Origin: Methanocorpusculum sp.
GTDB lineage: Archaea; Halobacteriota; Methanomicrobia; Methanomicrobiales; Methanocorpusculaceae
DNA: 64,000 bases
Direction: 5' to 3'
NCBI RefSeq assembly: GCF_030655665.1
Contig: NZ_JAUSPQ010000008.1
Span: 124,001 to 188,000 of the forward strand
In this document: positions 47,916-57,229 of the stretch, in pieces
How positions within the stretch are numbered: position 1 is the stretch's first letter
How the letters are laid out: every line of letters begins with the position of its first letter
Notes under the pieces: generated by a model
Told to the model about the DNA's origin: nothing
The model's input: the letters and a program-made list of their open reading frames with translations, nothing else
Database searches by the model: none
Position numbers and translations under genes: made by a program

Positions 47916-48406
47916 TTTTTGTTCCTTCCTTGTCTAACTTTTACTGCTGTTCCATAATTAAATCCGATCATTTCGCTTCCGGAAAGTACTGCCATCCCGG
48001 TGGCGATCAGATTGTCCGATTCATCGACGACAAAAACTTCGTCTTCTGCATGAATGTTTGGATCACTCGATATTACGTGTTTTGCCATGGCATTTTTGCC
48101 GTCGGCAACGAAAGGTACCGCCTCTTCCATGATCACGACCCGGTTTGCCGGGGCCGGCAGAAACGCATGGAGAGCCTGTGCTCCGGGATACCCGAGCGTG
48201 AACCGCCCGTCATTTGCGCGGACAGTGACCAGCCGTTCGTTGGCCAGGCTCACGTACCGTACCCTTTTTGTGGTCGAGTACGAAAACGTGACCTGGTCGG
48301 GAAAGAGAGCTTCTCCAGCGCCCCGCCCGAACTGGAAGTCAGCGATCCTTCGGACCCGCTGTAAACTGCCCTTCCACAAGCTCGTTAACTCTTCTGATGA
48401 AATCAT
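47912..48406 (-). CDS. PUA domain RNA-binding protein
   Basis: About 164 aa from MISSEELTSLW at 48406; the longer frame overlaps the RecJ-like gene and is not supported. The C-terminal 75 residues (NRVVIMEEAVPFVADGKNAMAKHVISSDPNIHAEDEVFVVDESDNLIATGMAVLS) form a PUA domain, as in tRNA-guanine transglycosylase partners and pseudouridine synthases. It overlaps nac by 4 bases and the RecJ-like gene by 68 bases. Confidence 0.78.
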   Translation of the reverse strand: MISSEELTSLWKGSLQRVRRIADFQFGRGAGEALFPDQVTFSYSTTKRVRYVSLANERLVTVRANDGRFTLGYPGAQALHAFLPAPANRVVIMEEAVPFVADGKNAMAKHVISSDPNIHAEDEVFVVDESDNLIATGMAVLSGSEMIGFNYGTAVKVRQGRNKK

Positions 48407-49736
48407 GCTCGCATCCTTTGGGGATATATGCGCCGGCTGCAATATTATGCCCTCCGCCTGCGCCCCCCACCTCGGCGGCTGCCGTGACCAGAGCTTGCTG
48501 CAGATCGATCCCCCGGCGCAGGACCTTTTCATAGGTCCGCATCGAGACTTTGATGAGGTCAGGTTCATCGGAAACACTGCACATTACGAGGATCGGTTTG
48601 TTGGTGTCGAGTTTTGAGAGGGCCATCCCGGCCCCGATCCCGACGATCGTGTCAGGATACTTATCGCCGGTATGGATCGACTGGATGGATCCCAGATCCT
48701 CCACGCCGGTTTCGAGGATGTACTCGCAGAGTTCGCGGATGATGGACCGGTGGTGTCTGAGCATATGCTCGGCTTCCCGATACTTTTGTCCCCGGTCCCC
48801 GAAGCAGACTGCCTCGCCGATCTTCGGCTTGGTCCACCGCCCGCAGGCGTTCAGCATTGTGGCATACTCGGAGGCATTTCTCAGCGGTGTCTTTTCCATC
48901 TCGTCCGGGAAGAAGTAGAGCTCGGCAAACAGCCGGTCAGGCGACTCGCCGTTCGCAATGATCTGCTCGGTGAGAACGCTTGCAAGTGTCCGTTCCTCCT
49001 CAGGGGAGAGTTCCTCCCAGACCCTCTGTTCGGAAGGCGACTGGTAGATCCCGATCCTGCTGAGCAGGGAGGCAGCCTCGGCGGGTTTTCCGGAGATGCC
49101 GGGAATCAGTGGGTCATCGGAGTTCGAGAGGCAGATGTGGAGCGGTCTTGTTGAGAGGCCGTAACAATTTATCCCGCGGCTGATTCTGACCTGCCCGCAG
49201 TCGACTCCATCCTCCGCGATCCACCGGGCGACCCCAACCAGTCCGTGATGCTCCCGCGCCATCATATCGCCGACGTTTCCAACAACAGAAAGTTTTGCCA
49301 GATCTGTGTTTGCCGGGTCGAGCTTTCTTGCGACGAGATAGGCAATGCCCGCCGCACTGCATTTTGCGTAATCCTCGCCGTAAAACTGTGAGTTGACCTG
49401 GAAGTATTCAGTGCCGCCGGGTGCCGGCTGGCTTATGTGGTGGTCAAGGATGAGGACATTGTCTGCCGGGATCCCGGCTTCTTCCAGAAGATTCTGCTGG
49501 CCGCCTCCCAGATCGGTGAAGATCTTGAGGGTGTCGTCATCCGGGATGTGCTTCATGGTCATCGGCTCGAGCTGGCGGACGAAGACCGGGTTTACCGGGA
49601 TCCCCTGTCGGGTGACTGCCCGCGAGATGATCGCTTCGCTGGTGATCCCGTCGGCGTCTATGTGTGAGATGAGGGTCGCGGCGTCCGCTTCCTGAATTAT
49701 TTTTGCGGCACGGCTGACATCTTCAACGAATCCCAT
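48339..49736 (-). CDS. RecJ-like DHH-family single-strand nuclease/phosphoesterase
   Basis: About 465 aa from MGFVEDVSRAAKIIQ at 49736. The DHH motifs are visible: HIDADGITSEAI near residue 23, LGGGQQNLLE near 72, DHHISQP near 93. The C-terminal DHHA1 motif is GGAGGGHNIAAGA near 443. Archaeal RecJ-like proteins (the GAN/Cdc45-related group) act at replication forks or degrade RNA/DNA. The position between a PUA/NAC cluster and the divergent nnr gene gives no firm pathway. Confidence 0.82.
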   Translation of the reverse strand: MGFVEDVSRAAKIIQEADAATLISHIDADGITSEAIISRAVTRQGIPVNPVFVRQLEPMTMKHIPDDDTLKIFTDLGGGQQNLLEEAGIPADNVLILDHHISQPAPGGTEYFQVNSQFYGEDYAKCSAAGIAYLVARKLDPANTDLAKLSVVGNVGDMMAREHHGLVGVARWIAEDGVDCGQVRISRGINCYGLSTRPLHICLSNSDDPLIPGISGKPAEAASLLSRIGIYQSPSEQRVWEELSPEEERTLASVLTEQIIANGESPDRLFAELYFFPDEMEKTPLRNASEYATMLNACGRWTKPKIGEAVCFGDRGQKYREAEHMLRHHRSIIRELCEYILETGVEDLGSIQSIHTGDKYPDTIVGIGAGMALSKLDTNKPILVMCSVSDEPDLIKVSMRTYEKVLRRGIDLQQALVTAAAEVGGAGGGHNIAAGAYIPKGCEHDFIRRVNELVEGQFTAGPKDR

Positions 49737-49798
49737 TCTTATCTGGTGGGATGTACGTGGGGAAAAATCATTACCAACGCCGACCCACACTATCATAT

Positions 49799-51172
49799 AT
49801 GCGGGATCTGGTTCAGTTCGGTCTGTCCGGCGTAGTTTCGCCGGAGACGATGCGTGTCGTTGATAAAAACGCGGATGAGTATGGCGTCTCTGCGGCTCAG
49901 CGCATGGAAAGTGCGGGCTGTGTCCTCGCATCGGCCGTCCGGTCCGAGGATCCTGAGTCTGTTTTGATCCTCTGCGGAACAGGTAACAATGGGGGTGACG
50001 GTTTTGTCTGCGCCCGTCATCTGGCAAAGGAGTATTCCGTGAAGGTGATCTTCACCGGAGACGCAAAGACGCCAGAGGCACGGGCGGCGTTTTCCGCACT
50101 GGAAGGCTGTCCGGCGGAGCTCGCTTCATCCTGGTCTGCCGAGGATTTTTCCGCAGATGTGATCGTGGACGCCCTGCTTGGTACCGGTGCATCCCTCCCG
50201 CTCAGAGAGCCGTATGCCTCCCTCGTGGATATGATGAATATGGCAAAGGGTCGTGTTCTCGCCTGCGATATGCCGACGCCCGGGGTCAGGGCGGACCGGG
50301 TGATCGCTTTTCATCTGGCAAAGACCGAAGGTGCCGAGGTGTATAGTATCGGGATCCCGTTCGCGGCTGAGGTTTTCTGCGGGAAGGGCGATCGTCTTCC
50401 CGTTCCGGAAAAGCCGTCCGGGGCGCACAAGGGCTGGGCAGGTTACGTGCTCGTGATCGGCGGGGGGCCTTATCAGGGTGCGCCGTTTCTGGCAGGGTGT
50501 GCTGCTCTCCGTTCGGGCGCGGACGTTGTCCGTGTGGCAACTCCCGTTGACGGGTTTATGCCTGACCTCATCCTCGAGAGACTACCTGGCAATAAAGTGG
50601 GTAAGGAACATCTGGACCGGCTGCTTGTTTTAGTAAAGAATGCGGATGTGGTGATCGCCGGACCTGGTCTCGGCGCAGACCCTGAAAGTCTTGAGGTTGC
50701 TTCGCAAATTGTTTCCGCCGCGAAACGGGCGGTGGTGGACGCAGATCTCCTGCGAAATCCTCTGCCGCGGGCACGGGAACAAACGATCTACACCCCGCAT
50801 GCAGGCGAGTTTGCCCGGATCTTCTGTCCGGTTCCGGAGAAGCTCAGTGATAGGGGGGTCGTCGTGCGGGAAGCGGCGAAACGTGCCGGCGGAACGGTCA
50901 TTCTGAAAGGGGCGATCGATGTGATCTCGGACGGTTCCCGGGTGAAGTTCAACCGATCCGGTGCTCCGGGCATGACCACGGGCGGCACCGGCGATGTCCT
51001 CTCAGGTGTCTGCGGGGGGCTTCTTGCACGGATGGATGCCTTTCCGGCCGCCTGCGCCGCGGTGTATGCCGCGGGAAAGGCTGGGGAATTGGCTGATGAG
51101 GACACCGGAGATGGTTTAATCGCAAGCGATTTACTAAGGCACCTTGCATACATAGTGTATAAGGAGAAATGA
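49799..51172 (+). CDS. nnr: Bifunctional NAD(P)H-hydrate epimerase/ADP-dependent dehydratase
   Basis: About 457 aa. The frame opens at 49751, but MRDLVQFGLSGVVSPETMRVVD at 49799 is preferred; no ribosome site is visible, so the mRNA may be leaderless. The N-terminal YjeF_N epimerase has CGTGNNGGDGFVCARHL; the C-terminal carbohydrate-kinase-like dehydratase has NRSGAPGMTTGGTGDVLSG near residue 390. Together they repair damaged NADHX/NADPHX. It ends 1 base before moaC. Confidence 0.9.
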   Translation: MRDLVQFGLSGVVSPETMRVVDKNADEYGVSAAQRMESAGCVLASAVRSEDPESVLILCGTGNNGGDGFVCARHLAKEYSVKVIFTGDAKTPEARAAFSALEGCPAELASSWSAEDFSADVIVDALLGTGASLPLREPYASLVDMMNMAKGRVLACDMPTPGVRADRVIAFHLAKTEGAEVYSIGIPFAAEVFCGKGDRLPVPEKPSGAHKGWAGYVLVIGGGPYQGAPFLAGCAALRSGADVVRVATPVDGFMPDLILERLPGNKVGKEHLDRLLVLVKNADVVIAGPGLGADPESLEVASQIVSAAKRAVVDADLLRNPLPRAREQTIYTPHAGEFARIFCPVPEKLSDRGVVVREAAKRAGGTVILKGAIDVISDGSRVKFNRSGAPGMTTGGTGDVLSGVCGGLLARMDAFPAACAAVYAAGKAGELADEDTGDGLIASDLLRHLAYIVYKEK

Positions 51173-51173
51173 A

Positions 51174-51650
51174 ATGCCGGTTTTTACTCATCTGAATGAA
51201 AATAATGAGGTCCATATGGTGGATGTGACGCCAAAGCCCGATGTTTCCCGTGAAGCGACCGCAAAAGGGCGGATATATCTTCGGCCCGAGACGCTTGCGG
51301 CGATCGCCGAAGGAAGGGTCCTGAAAGGAAATGTGCTTGCGACGGCACAGGTGGCAGGGACCCTCGCGGTAAAACAGACATGGGCACTTATCCCGATGTG
51401 CCATCCCCTCCCGGTCGGCGGGGTGACGATCTGGTTTGAGCAGACGAATGAGTACATCGAGGCGTTCTGCCGGGTAAAAACCTACGGAAAGACCGGTATC
51501 GAGATGGAATCTCTGACAGGAGTCTCGCTTGCACTTCTGACGATCTGGGATATGGTCAAGTCCGCGGAGAAGGATGAGGCCGGCCAGTATCCGGTGACCC
51601 GGATCGACGGGATCTCTGTCATAGAGAAGAAAAAGGGCGTTTTGCAGTAA
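51174..51650 (+). CDS. moaC: Cyclic pyranopterin monophosphate synthase
   Basis: A 158-aa enzyme of molybdopterin biosynthesis. AQVAGTLAVKQTWALIPMCHPLPVGG near residues 62-83, TYGKTGIEMESLTGVSLALLTIWDMVK near 102, and the late RIDGISVIEKKKG are the family's conserved segments. Methanogens need molybdopterin for formylmethanofuran and formate dehydrogenases. Confidence 0.94.
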   Translation: MPVFTHLNENNEVHMVDVTPKPDVSREATAKGRIYLRPETLAAIAEGRVLKGNVLATAQVAGTLAVKQTWALIPMCHPLPVGGVTIWFEQTNEYIEAFCRVKTYGKTGIEMESLTGVSLALLTIWDMVKSAEKDEAGQYPVTRIDGISVIEKKKGVLQ

Positions 51651-51671
51651 CGACTCCTTGGGTCATCACGG

Positions 51672-51788
51672 AGTATTTATACAACGTAGCCCCAATAATA
51701 TACAGTTTACAGCTAGCCGTATCCAGATACGGTCTGTATATCTACAGGAATGTAGCCTAGATGGCTGAACCTGAGGTGAAACCAACAT
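51672..51788 (+). promoter_or_regulatory. rpl15e promoter and triple-hairpin leader
   Basis: TATTTATA (51674-51681) is a TATA box. The leader that follows holds three consecutive hairpins: CCGTATC/GATACGG (51717-51732, 2-base loop), CTGTA/TACAG (51734-51747) and AGCC/GGCT (51754-51766), ending just before the GAGGTGA ribosome site near 51773-51779. The closeness to the ribosome site suggests translational control of the ribosomal protein gene. Confidence 0.5.
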
Positions 51789-52373
51789 ATGTCGAAATCA
51801 ATGTATGGATATGTCCGTGACGCGTGGAAGAAGCCCGCAGAGTCCGGAGTAAAGAGACTCCTTTGGGAGAGAATGCAGACCTGGCGCCGTCAGGGTGCCG
51901 TTGTCCGCCTTGAGCGCCCGACCCGTATCGACAGAGCACGGGAGCTCGGATATAAAGCAAAGCAGGGTATCATCGTTGTTCGTGCATCCATCCGCCGTGG
52001 TGGCCGCAGAAAGTCGAGATACATCCGCGGACGCAGAACCAACCGTATGGGTATGCGCAAAGCAACCCCCGGCAAGAACCTGCAGTCTATCGCAGAAGAG
52101 CGCGCCGCAACCCGCTACCCGAACATGGAAGTGTTAAACTCCTACTGGGTCGGTCAGGACGGAAAGAGCAAGTACTACGAGATCATCCTTGTTGACAGAT
52201 GCAGTCCGTCTGTTCTCGCTGACAAGAACCTCGCATGGGTTGCAAACACCCGCGGACGTGTGTTCCGTGGTAAGACCTCCTCTGGAAGAAAGGCACGTGG
52301 ACTCCACAACCGTGGAACCGGAACTGAAAAGTGCCGGCCCAGCATTACCTCCCACAAGAATCAGGGTAAATAA
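51789..52373 (+). CDS. rpl15e: Ribosomal protein eL15 (L15e)
   Basis: A 194-aa basic ribosomal protein. [13 protein letters not shown] at the N-terminus, [39 protein letters not shown] and the final [19 protein letters not shown] region are characteristic. It heads the archaeal translation/proteasome superoperon. Strong GAGGTGA ribosome site. Confidence 0.97.
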   Translation: MSKSMYGYVRDAWKKPAESGVKRLLWERMQTWRRQGAVVRLERPTRIDRARELGYKAKQGIIVVRASIRRGGRRKSRYIRGRRTNRMGMRKATPGKNLQSIAEERAATRYPNMEVLNSYWVGQDGKSKYYEIILVDRCSPSVLADKNLAWVANTRGRVFRGKTSSGRKARGLHNRGTGTEKCRPSITSHKNQGK

Positions 52374-52396
52374 CCCTATTCTCATTTTTTCTCATT

Positions 52397-53041
52397 ATGA
52401 TAACAGACGCATGCGTGTATGCGAATGACTCATCACACACAACGCTTCGTCGTTTTGCCCTGACTGCCGCCTCCTGCGGATTTTCCCGTATCATCGCCTG
52501 TGATTCGGCTGAGGATATCTTCGAGTACGCTGGTGTTTCTATCCTGAAAGGCAGACTGATCGGCAAACTGAACGGAAAGGCATTCTTCGACGCAGTCAAA
52601 AAGACCCCTGCCGGCACGGTCGTATTCGTGCAGGTCGGAGAAAACAGTTTCAACCGTACGGCCGTCACAACGAAAGGCGTACATCTTCTGACCGGTATCG
52701 CCGACCTCCCGAAGGGCGGCTTTGATCACATCGTCTCGAAGATGGCGGCACAGCAGAACACCGGGGTCGTTCTTGACTTCTCCCGGATCATCGATCCAAA
52801 AACCCGCAGAACAGCTCTTTCCCGATATGCCGAGATACTTGCCTTCCAACGGAAGTATCACTTCCCGCTTCTGATTGCGAGCGGTGCATCCGAGTGCCTC
52901 GGGCAGCGGAACATCACCGAAATCACTGCGCTTGCCGATCTTTTCGGCATGACGGGGCCTGAGGTAGATTCCGCTCTCGACTCTCTTGATGATATTCTCT
53001 CTCCGAAAAAGACGGTCGAGATCGTGGAGGAGAAATCATGA
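52397..53041 (+). CDS. rnp3: RNase P protein component 3 (Rpp30)
   Basis: A 214-aa PHP-like TIM barrel subunit of archaeal RNase P. MITDACVYANDSSHTTLRRFALTAASCGFSRI at the N-terminus, VVLDFSRIIDPKTRRTALSRYAEILAF near 127, and LIASGASECLGQRNITEI are typical. It overlaps rnp2 by 4 bases, its usual partner (Pop5) in the enzyme. Confidence 0.9.
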   Translation: MITDACVYANDSSHTTLRRFALTAASCGFSRIIACDSAEDIFEYAGVSILKGRLIGKLNGKAFFDAVKKTPAGTVVFVQVGENSFNRTAVTTKGVHLLTGIADLPKGGFDHIVSKMAAQQNTGVVLDFSRIIDPKTRRTALSRYAEILAFQRKYHFPLLIASGASECLGQRNITEITALADLFGMTGPEVDSALDSLDDILSPKKTVEIVEEKS

Positions 53042-53481
53042 GCGTTCTTCCGCCGACACTTCGCGAGAACCGGCGTTACGTCCTGTTTAGGATCATCACG
53101 CAGGTGGACCCGACCCAGAAAGAGGTGTACCGGTCCATGGCGGATTCGGTCGCCGCACTTTTCGGTGATGTCGGGGCGGCAAAAATGCACCCCGCGGTCG
53201 TATGGTCCGAAGGCGAATATGCGATCGCCCGATGTACCCGGGGATTTGAACTGTCCCTCATCGCCGCTTTGGCCGTCATCACGAAAGTTTGCGGCGAACC
53301 TGCGGCATTCAGGTCGATCGCCACTTCGGGAACGATCCTTTCTTTGAAAAAAAAGGTGGTTCCCGAGATCGTTGACGATACCACCTATCCGGGGTATCTG
53401 TGCGCAGGTAAGAAGGTTAATAATCTCTCAAAAGAGAATGGGCATAGATATCTAACTAGAGATGATATAATTAAGGAGTAA
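53038..53481 (+). CDS. rnp2: RNase P protein component 2 (Pop5)
   Basis: A 147-aa RNP-fold protein. [16 protein letters not shown] at the N-terminus and [45 protein letters not shown] match archaeal Pop5. Its Rpp30 partner gene is directly upstream and psmA follows 2 bases later, the conserved superoperon order. Confidence 0.9.
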   Translation: MSVLPPTLRENRRYVLFRIITQVDPTQKEVYRSMADSVAALFGDVGAAKMHPAVVWSEGEYAIARCTRGFELSLIAALAVITKVCGEPAAFRSIATSGTILSLKKKVVPEIVDDTTYPGYLCAGKKVNNLSKENGHRYLTRDDIIKE

Positions 53482-53483
53482 CA

Positions 53484-54302
53484 ATGCAGCCACAACAATA
53501 TCAAATGGGCGGATACGATCGTGCCATCACGATGTTTTCCCCCGATGGACGTCTGTATCAGGTTGAATATGCACGTGAAGCGGTCAAACGGGGAACGACC
53601 GCCGTCGGCATAAAATGCAAAACGGGAGTTGTACTTCTCGTTGACAAACGGGTGAACTCCCGTCTTCTGGAACCCTCCTCGATCGAGAAGATCTTCCGGA
53701 TCGATGAACACATCGGTGTCGCCTCCTCGGGTCTTGTCGGCGACGCACGGATCCTCGTTGACCGTGCCCGGGTCGAGTCCCAGATCAATCGGGTAAGTTA
53801 CGGCGAACCGATCGATGTGGAGACTCTCGCAAAGAAACTCTGCGATCACATGCAGAGCTACACCCTGTTCGGCGGCGCCCGTCCTTACGGCACGGCCCTC
53901 TTGATCGCGGGTTCGGAGTCATCCCCGACCGGACCGAAGTATCATCTCTTCGAGACCGATCCGTCCGGAACGCTCCTCGAGTATTCCGCGACCGGTATCG
54001 GTATCGGCAGACCTGCAGTTATCAAACTCTTTGAACAGGAGTACAAAGATACCTGCACGGCTGAAGAGGCGGTCCTCCTTGGTATGAAAGCCCTGCACAC
54101 CGCCACCGAAGGCAAGTTCGATATGAACACCGTCGAGATCGGCATCGCCGGCGAGTATTCCAAGAAGCACACCTCCAAAAAGGAGAGCGAAAGCCCGAAC
54201 GGCACAAAAATATCGACCCTCTCATTCAGGAAACTGAATGCAGATGAAGTAAAGGCAGCTGTTGCCAAATTTTCCAAGACGACTCCTGCGAAAAAGGAGT
54301 AA
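53484..54302 (+). CDS. psmA: Proteasome alpha subunit
   Basis: A 272-aa subunit forming the outer rings of the 20S proteasome. The alpha-type N-terminus [36 protein letters not shown] (gate and RPT-contact region) is complete, and [11 protein letters not shown] is present. The C-terminus extends about 30 Lys/Ser-rich residues beyond the usual end, a disordered tail ending TTPAKKE. The beta subunit is not in the window. Confidence 0.96.
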   Translation: MQPQQYQMGGYDRAITMFSPDGRLYQVEYAREAVKRGTTAVGIKCKTGVVLLVDKRVNSRLLEPSSIEKIFRIDEHIGVASSGLVGDARILVDRARVESQINRVSYGEPIDVETLAKKLCDHMQSYTLFGGARPYGTALLIAGSESSPTGPKYHLFETDPSGTLLEYSATGIGIGRPAVIKLFEQEYKDTCTAEEAVLLGMKALHTATEGKFDMNTVEIGIAGEYSKKHTSKKESESPNGTKISTLSFRKLNADEVKAAVAKFSKTTPAKKE

Positions 54303-54310
54303 GATGATCT

Positions 54311-55012
54311 ATGATTTCCCTTGATGATGCAGTAACCGCCCGTCTGGAAACACACGGACTGAAGTTTGAATTGTTGGTCGATCCCGAACTTGCCGATAAA
54401 ATGCGGCACGGGGCGGATCTCGACATCGAAGATGTTGTTGCAGCACTGTATGTATATGAGAATGCTTCGCGTGGAGACAAGTCCCCGGACGAGGATCTGC
54501 AAAAAGCGTTCAAGACCACCGATTTTTCGGAGATCGCACAACATATCATACTCAAAGGTGAAATCCATCTCACGACCGAGCAACGTCGTCATCTGATGGA
54601 AGAAAAACGCAGACGCGTCATCAGTTTCATCGCACGAAATGCCGTGAACCCGCAGACCGGTCTTCCCCACCCGGTCATGCGGATCGAGATGGCATTGGAA
54701 CAGGTCAGGATCAACTACGACCCGTTCAAGTCGGTGGACGATCTGGTGAAGGAAACCGTGAAGGCGCTCCGCCCGATCCTTCCGATCCGGTTCGAGGAAC
54801 GCCGTATCGCCGCCAAGTTCCCGATGGACTTTGCGGCAAAGGCGTATGCGTCCATCTCCGGCGCGTCCTTTGTCACTATGGATAAAAACGAGTGGCAAAG
54901 CGACGGATCCTGGATATGTGTCGTCACGATCCCGGCCGGTATGCAGGAAGAGTTCTTCAATCTGGCGAACGCTGCAGCGAAAGGCGATGCCGAGTTGAAG
55001 ATACTTGAGTAA
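54311..55012 (+). CDS. sdo1: SBDS/Sdo1 ribosome assembly factor
   Basis: A 233-aa three-domain protein. Domain I has KFELLVDPELADKMRHGADLDIEDVVAALYVYENASRGDKSPDEDLQKAFKT, followed by IILKGEIHLTTEQRRHLMEEKRRRVISFIARNAVNPQTGLPHP. It helps release aIF6 from the large subunit. In most archaea the exosome genes rrp4, rrp41 and rrp42 come next; here rpl37ae follows instead after 59 bases. Confidence 0.94.
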   Translation: MISLDDAVTARLETHGLKFELLVDPELADKMRHGADLDIEDVVAALYVYENASRGDKSPDEDLQKAFKTTDFSEIAQHIILKGEIHLTTEQRRHLMEEKRRRVISFIARNAVNPQTGLPHPVMRIEMALEQVRINYDPFKSVDDLVKETVKALRPILPIRFEERRIAAKFPMDFAAKAYASISGASFVTMDKNEWQSDGSWICVVTIPAGMQEEFFNLANAAAKGDAELKILE

Positions 55013-55071
55013 CGCATACTATTAAAACAACTAAGAACGAATATTACTAGATATTTCTGGAGGAATAAAAA

Positions 55072-55356
55072 ATGGCATCCAAGAGTAAAAATGTTGCAAA
55101 AGGACGCGTCACCGGCAGTGCTGGGCGCTTTGGTCCGAGATACGGCCGTTTCTGCCGTAAGATGGTCAATGAGAGCGAGAAGATTTCCCGCGCGAAGCAC
55201 CTGTGCCCAATGTGCGATACCATCGCTGTAAAGCGTGTTGGTACCGGCATCTGGGAGTGCAAAAAATGCGGATACAAATACGCAGGCGGCGCCTACGTCC
55301 CGCAGACCCCCGGCCTGAAAGTCGTACTTCGTGCAATCGAGACCAAAGGAGTATAA
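55072..55356 (+). CDS. rpl37ae: Ribosomal protein eL43 (L37Ae)
   Basis: A 94-aa zinc-finger ribosomal protein. [18 protein letters not shown] is at the N-terminus; [22 protein letters not shown] supplies the four Cys. Strong GGAGGA ribosome site. A separate TATA-like CTATTAAAA (about 55018) lies in the gap before it, so it may have its own promoter. Confidence 0.96.
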   Translation: MASKSKNVAKGRVTGSAGRFGPRYGRFCRKMVNESEKISRAKHLCPMCDTIAVKRVGTGIWECKKCGYKYAGGAYVPQTPGLKVVLRAIETKGV

Positions 55357-55360
55357 CCCA

Positions 55361-55492
55361 ATGGTTGCTTATAAGTGCGCCCGCTGTAAACAGTTGGTTG
55401 AGATCGGTACGAACATCCGCTGCCCCTACTGCGGTCACCGTATTCTTTTCAAAGCCCGCGGAGCCGGCACGAAAGAACTGAAAGCCAGATGA
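55361..55492 (+). CDS. rpoP: RNA polymerase subunit P (Rpo12)
   Basis: A 43-aa zinc ribbon, too short for ordinary ORF thresholds. It starts [14 protein letters not shown] and has the second pair in CPYCGHR, then the C-terminal [10 protein letters not shown]-like tail ([10 protein letters not shown]) typical of archaeal RpoP/Rpb12. It lies 4 bases after rpl37ae, and its stop overlaps the Brix gene by 4 bases. Confidence 0.93.
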   Translation: MVAYKCARCKQLVEIGTNIRCPYCGHRILFKARGAGTKELKAR

Positions 55493-55890
55493 CTATTGTA
55501 ACTTCATCGCGCAAACCGGCTCCGGAAGTCCGCAAACTGGCAAAGGAAATCGCCTTTGCTCTGGACTTTCCGTTTGTTCAGCGTGGGAAAGCAGGTATTC
55601 ATGATATAGGGGGAGAAGACCCCCGCGTTATTTTTCTGTCGGGCTCGAAACGGCAAGGTCCGGTATTTGACCTGATGATAAACGACTCTCTGGTTTTTTC
55701 CATGCTGATAACCAACGTGACCGAATCCGAACGTACCGGACTCTTTACCAAAGGTTTCATGACCCGGGAAAAGGAGCTGTTCGATTACCTGTCGCCCCAT
55801 GTCCCCATCACCTATGATGAGAATGCCGGCGGTCCGATCGTTTTTTGCGGCACACAGAAAAGACAGTATGTCCTGCAGGTCATGGTATGA
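55489..55890 (+). CDS. Brix-domain (Imp4-like) ribosome biogenesis protein
   Basis: A 133-aa protein. [26 protein letters not shown] at the N-terminus and [21 protein letters not shown] match archaeal Brix/Imp4 proteins, which bind rRNA during subunit maturation. Its position between rpoP and pcc1 is conserved in the superoperon. ATGA overlaps link it to both neighbours. Confidence 0.85.
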   Translation: MTIVTSSRKPAPEVRKLAKEIAFALDFPFVQRGKAGIHDIGGEDPRVIFLSGSKRQGPVFDLMINDSLVFSMLITNVTESERTGLFTKGFMTREKELFDYLSPHVPITYDENAGGPIVFCGTQKRQYVLQVMV

Positions 55891-56117
55891 ACCATACCTC
55901 CTGCTTTGTCTTTGAAACCCCGTTTGCAGAAAAATTGTATGAAGTTCTCGCCCCGGAGATCAACAGTGATCCGGGGGAAAAATCCAACGTGCGGCTCACC
56001 CGCGACGACTCTTCCGTGACTCTTCAGGTGGAGGCGGAGGATGCGGCGTCCCTTCGGGCGTCTCTCAATATGTGGCTGCGGTTGGTCAATGTATCCCATG
56101 AAGTATTGGAGTTGTAA
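55887..56117 (+). CDS. pcc1: KEOPS complex subunit Pcc1
   Basis: A 76-aa protein starting at 55887 in an ATGA overlap with the Brix gene; the longer frame from 55845 is antiparallel to known starts and is not needed. The fold markers are LYEVLAPEINSDPGEKSNVRLTRDDSSVTLQVEAEDAASLRASLNMWLRLVNVSHEVLE. Pcc1 dimerises the KEOPS complex that makes t6A in tRNA. Confidence 0.85.
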   Translation: MNHTSCFVFETPFAEKLYEVLAPEINSDPGEKSNVRLTRDDSSVTLQVEAEDAASLRASLNMWLRLVNVSHEVLEL

Positions 56118-56120
56118 AAA

Positions 56121-56498
56121 ATGACAGCACCCCAGCAAGCGGCGGGTATCCCGCCGCAGATCCAGCAGCAGCTTGGAATGTTCCAGCAGATCCAGCAGCA
56201 GCTTCAGCAGGTATCGTCCCAGAAAATGCAGTATGAGATGACGCTCCGTGAGACGAAGCGTGCTCTTGAGGAGATCGAGTCCGCGGCAGATGATGCAGTG
56301 ATGTATTCTGCCGTAGGGTCTATTCTGATCCAGAAACCAAAGGCCGCCGTCAAAGCGGAACTCGAAGAGAAGGTCGACTCCCTTGAACTCCGTGTCAATT
56401 CAATGGACAAGCAGGAAAAAGCAATGACCGCGAAAGCAGCCCAGCTCCAGAAGCAGATCCAGGAAGCTATCAGCGGCGGCGTTCCGGCTGCCCAGTAA
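56121..56498 (+). CDS. pfdB: Prefoldin beta subunit
   Basis: A 125-aa coiled-coil chaperone subunit. QQLGMFQQIQQQLQQVSSQKMQYEMTLRETKRALEEIESAADDAVMYSAVGSILIQK is typical of archaeal prefoldin beta, followed by the second helix. The N-terminus is Gln/Pro-rich. It closes the superoperon; eight or more T residues follow at about 56500. Confidence 0.94.
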   Translation: MTAPQQAAGIPPQIQQQLGMFQQIQQQLQQVSSQKMQYEMTLRETKRALEEIESAADDAVMYSAVGSILIQKPKAAVKAELEEKVDSLELRVNSMDKQEKAMTAKAAQLQKQIQEAISGGVPAAQ

Positions 56499-56558
56499 CT
56501 TTTTTTTACAAAATAGGACTTAATACGCGGTGTTCTTTTCAGATAAACCGTCAGTTCT

Positions 56559-57104
56559 CTATTTCATCACTTTTTCAAAACGAAACATTTCATCATCTGC
56601 CGATGCTCCTGATAACTCATTGGGATTGTTTGGGTCAGGATGCTTTGCGTTGAAGAATTCAACAATCTGAAATCCACAGCAATTCACATAGAAGTGTATG
56701 TTCCTTTTCTCAAAATACGGCGTACAGGTTTCCCACACTTTCGTTTCCGGGTGTAGCTGCTCTATTGCTTTCCATGCTGCCTGACCGATACCTTTACTGT
56801 GAACAGTCGGAATAACATACAATAATGCCAGTTCATTATGATTTGTTTCTGAATTTATGTGCAAAACCACTCCGCCGGCATTCTTGCCATGAAGAGTAAT
56901 ACGGTATATTTCTGCGCCTTTCATATCCATACATTCCCCAATGGTCTGTTTGGATATGATTTCCTCACCGTCCTCAAAATGTTCATATCTTACGCCAAAT
57001 TCTTCCAACGCGCCATAGCGAAACGCTTCCTGATTGTCGAGGATAAACTGATTTCGGTCTGCTTCTTCCATCGGTATAAGTTCAACTAGAATTTGTTCAT
57101 TCAT
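56559..57104 (-). CDS. GNAT acetyltransferase, probably laterally acquired
   Basis: A 181-aa GNAT-fold protein. The acetyl-CoA binding region is ALLYVIPTVHSKGIGQAAWKAIEQLHP, followed by a C-terminal strand with FYVNCCGFQIVEFF. The gene is visibly AT-richer and uses codons such as AAA, AAT and TTT more than its neighbours; the protein looks like those of Firmicutes. GGAGAG precedes the start at 57104. The substrate is unknown. It is isolated between the superoperon and the cof cluster. Confidence 0.75.
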   Translation of the reverse strand: MNEQILVELIPMEEADRNQFILDNQEAFRYGALEEFGVRYEHFEDGEEIISKQTIGECMDMKGAEIYRITLHGKNAGGVVLHINSETNHNELALLYVIPTVHSKGIGQAAWKAIEQLHPETKVWETCTPYFEKRNIHFYVNCCGFQIVEFFNAKHPDPNNPNELSGASADDEMFRFEKVMK

Positions 57105-57229
57105 AACTTTTGTCTCTCCTGAAAATTCAGATTTAACGGTTAATGTATGTGCTCATTTTATCACCTGAACATAGAAGTCTCTATTGATTGTGTCTTTATA
57201 TTACGGAATAAAGTTCTATACAAAAAAAA

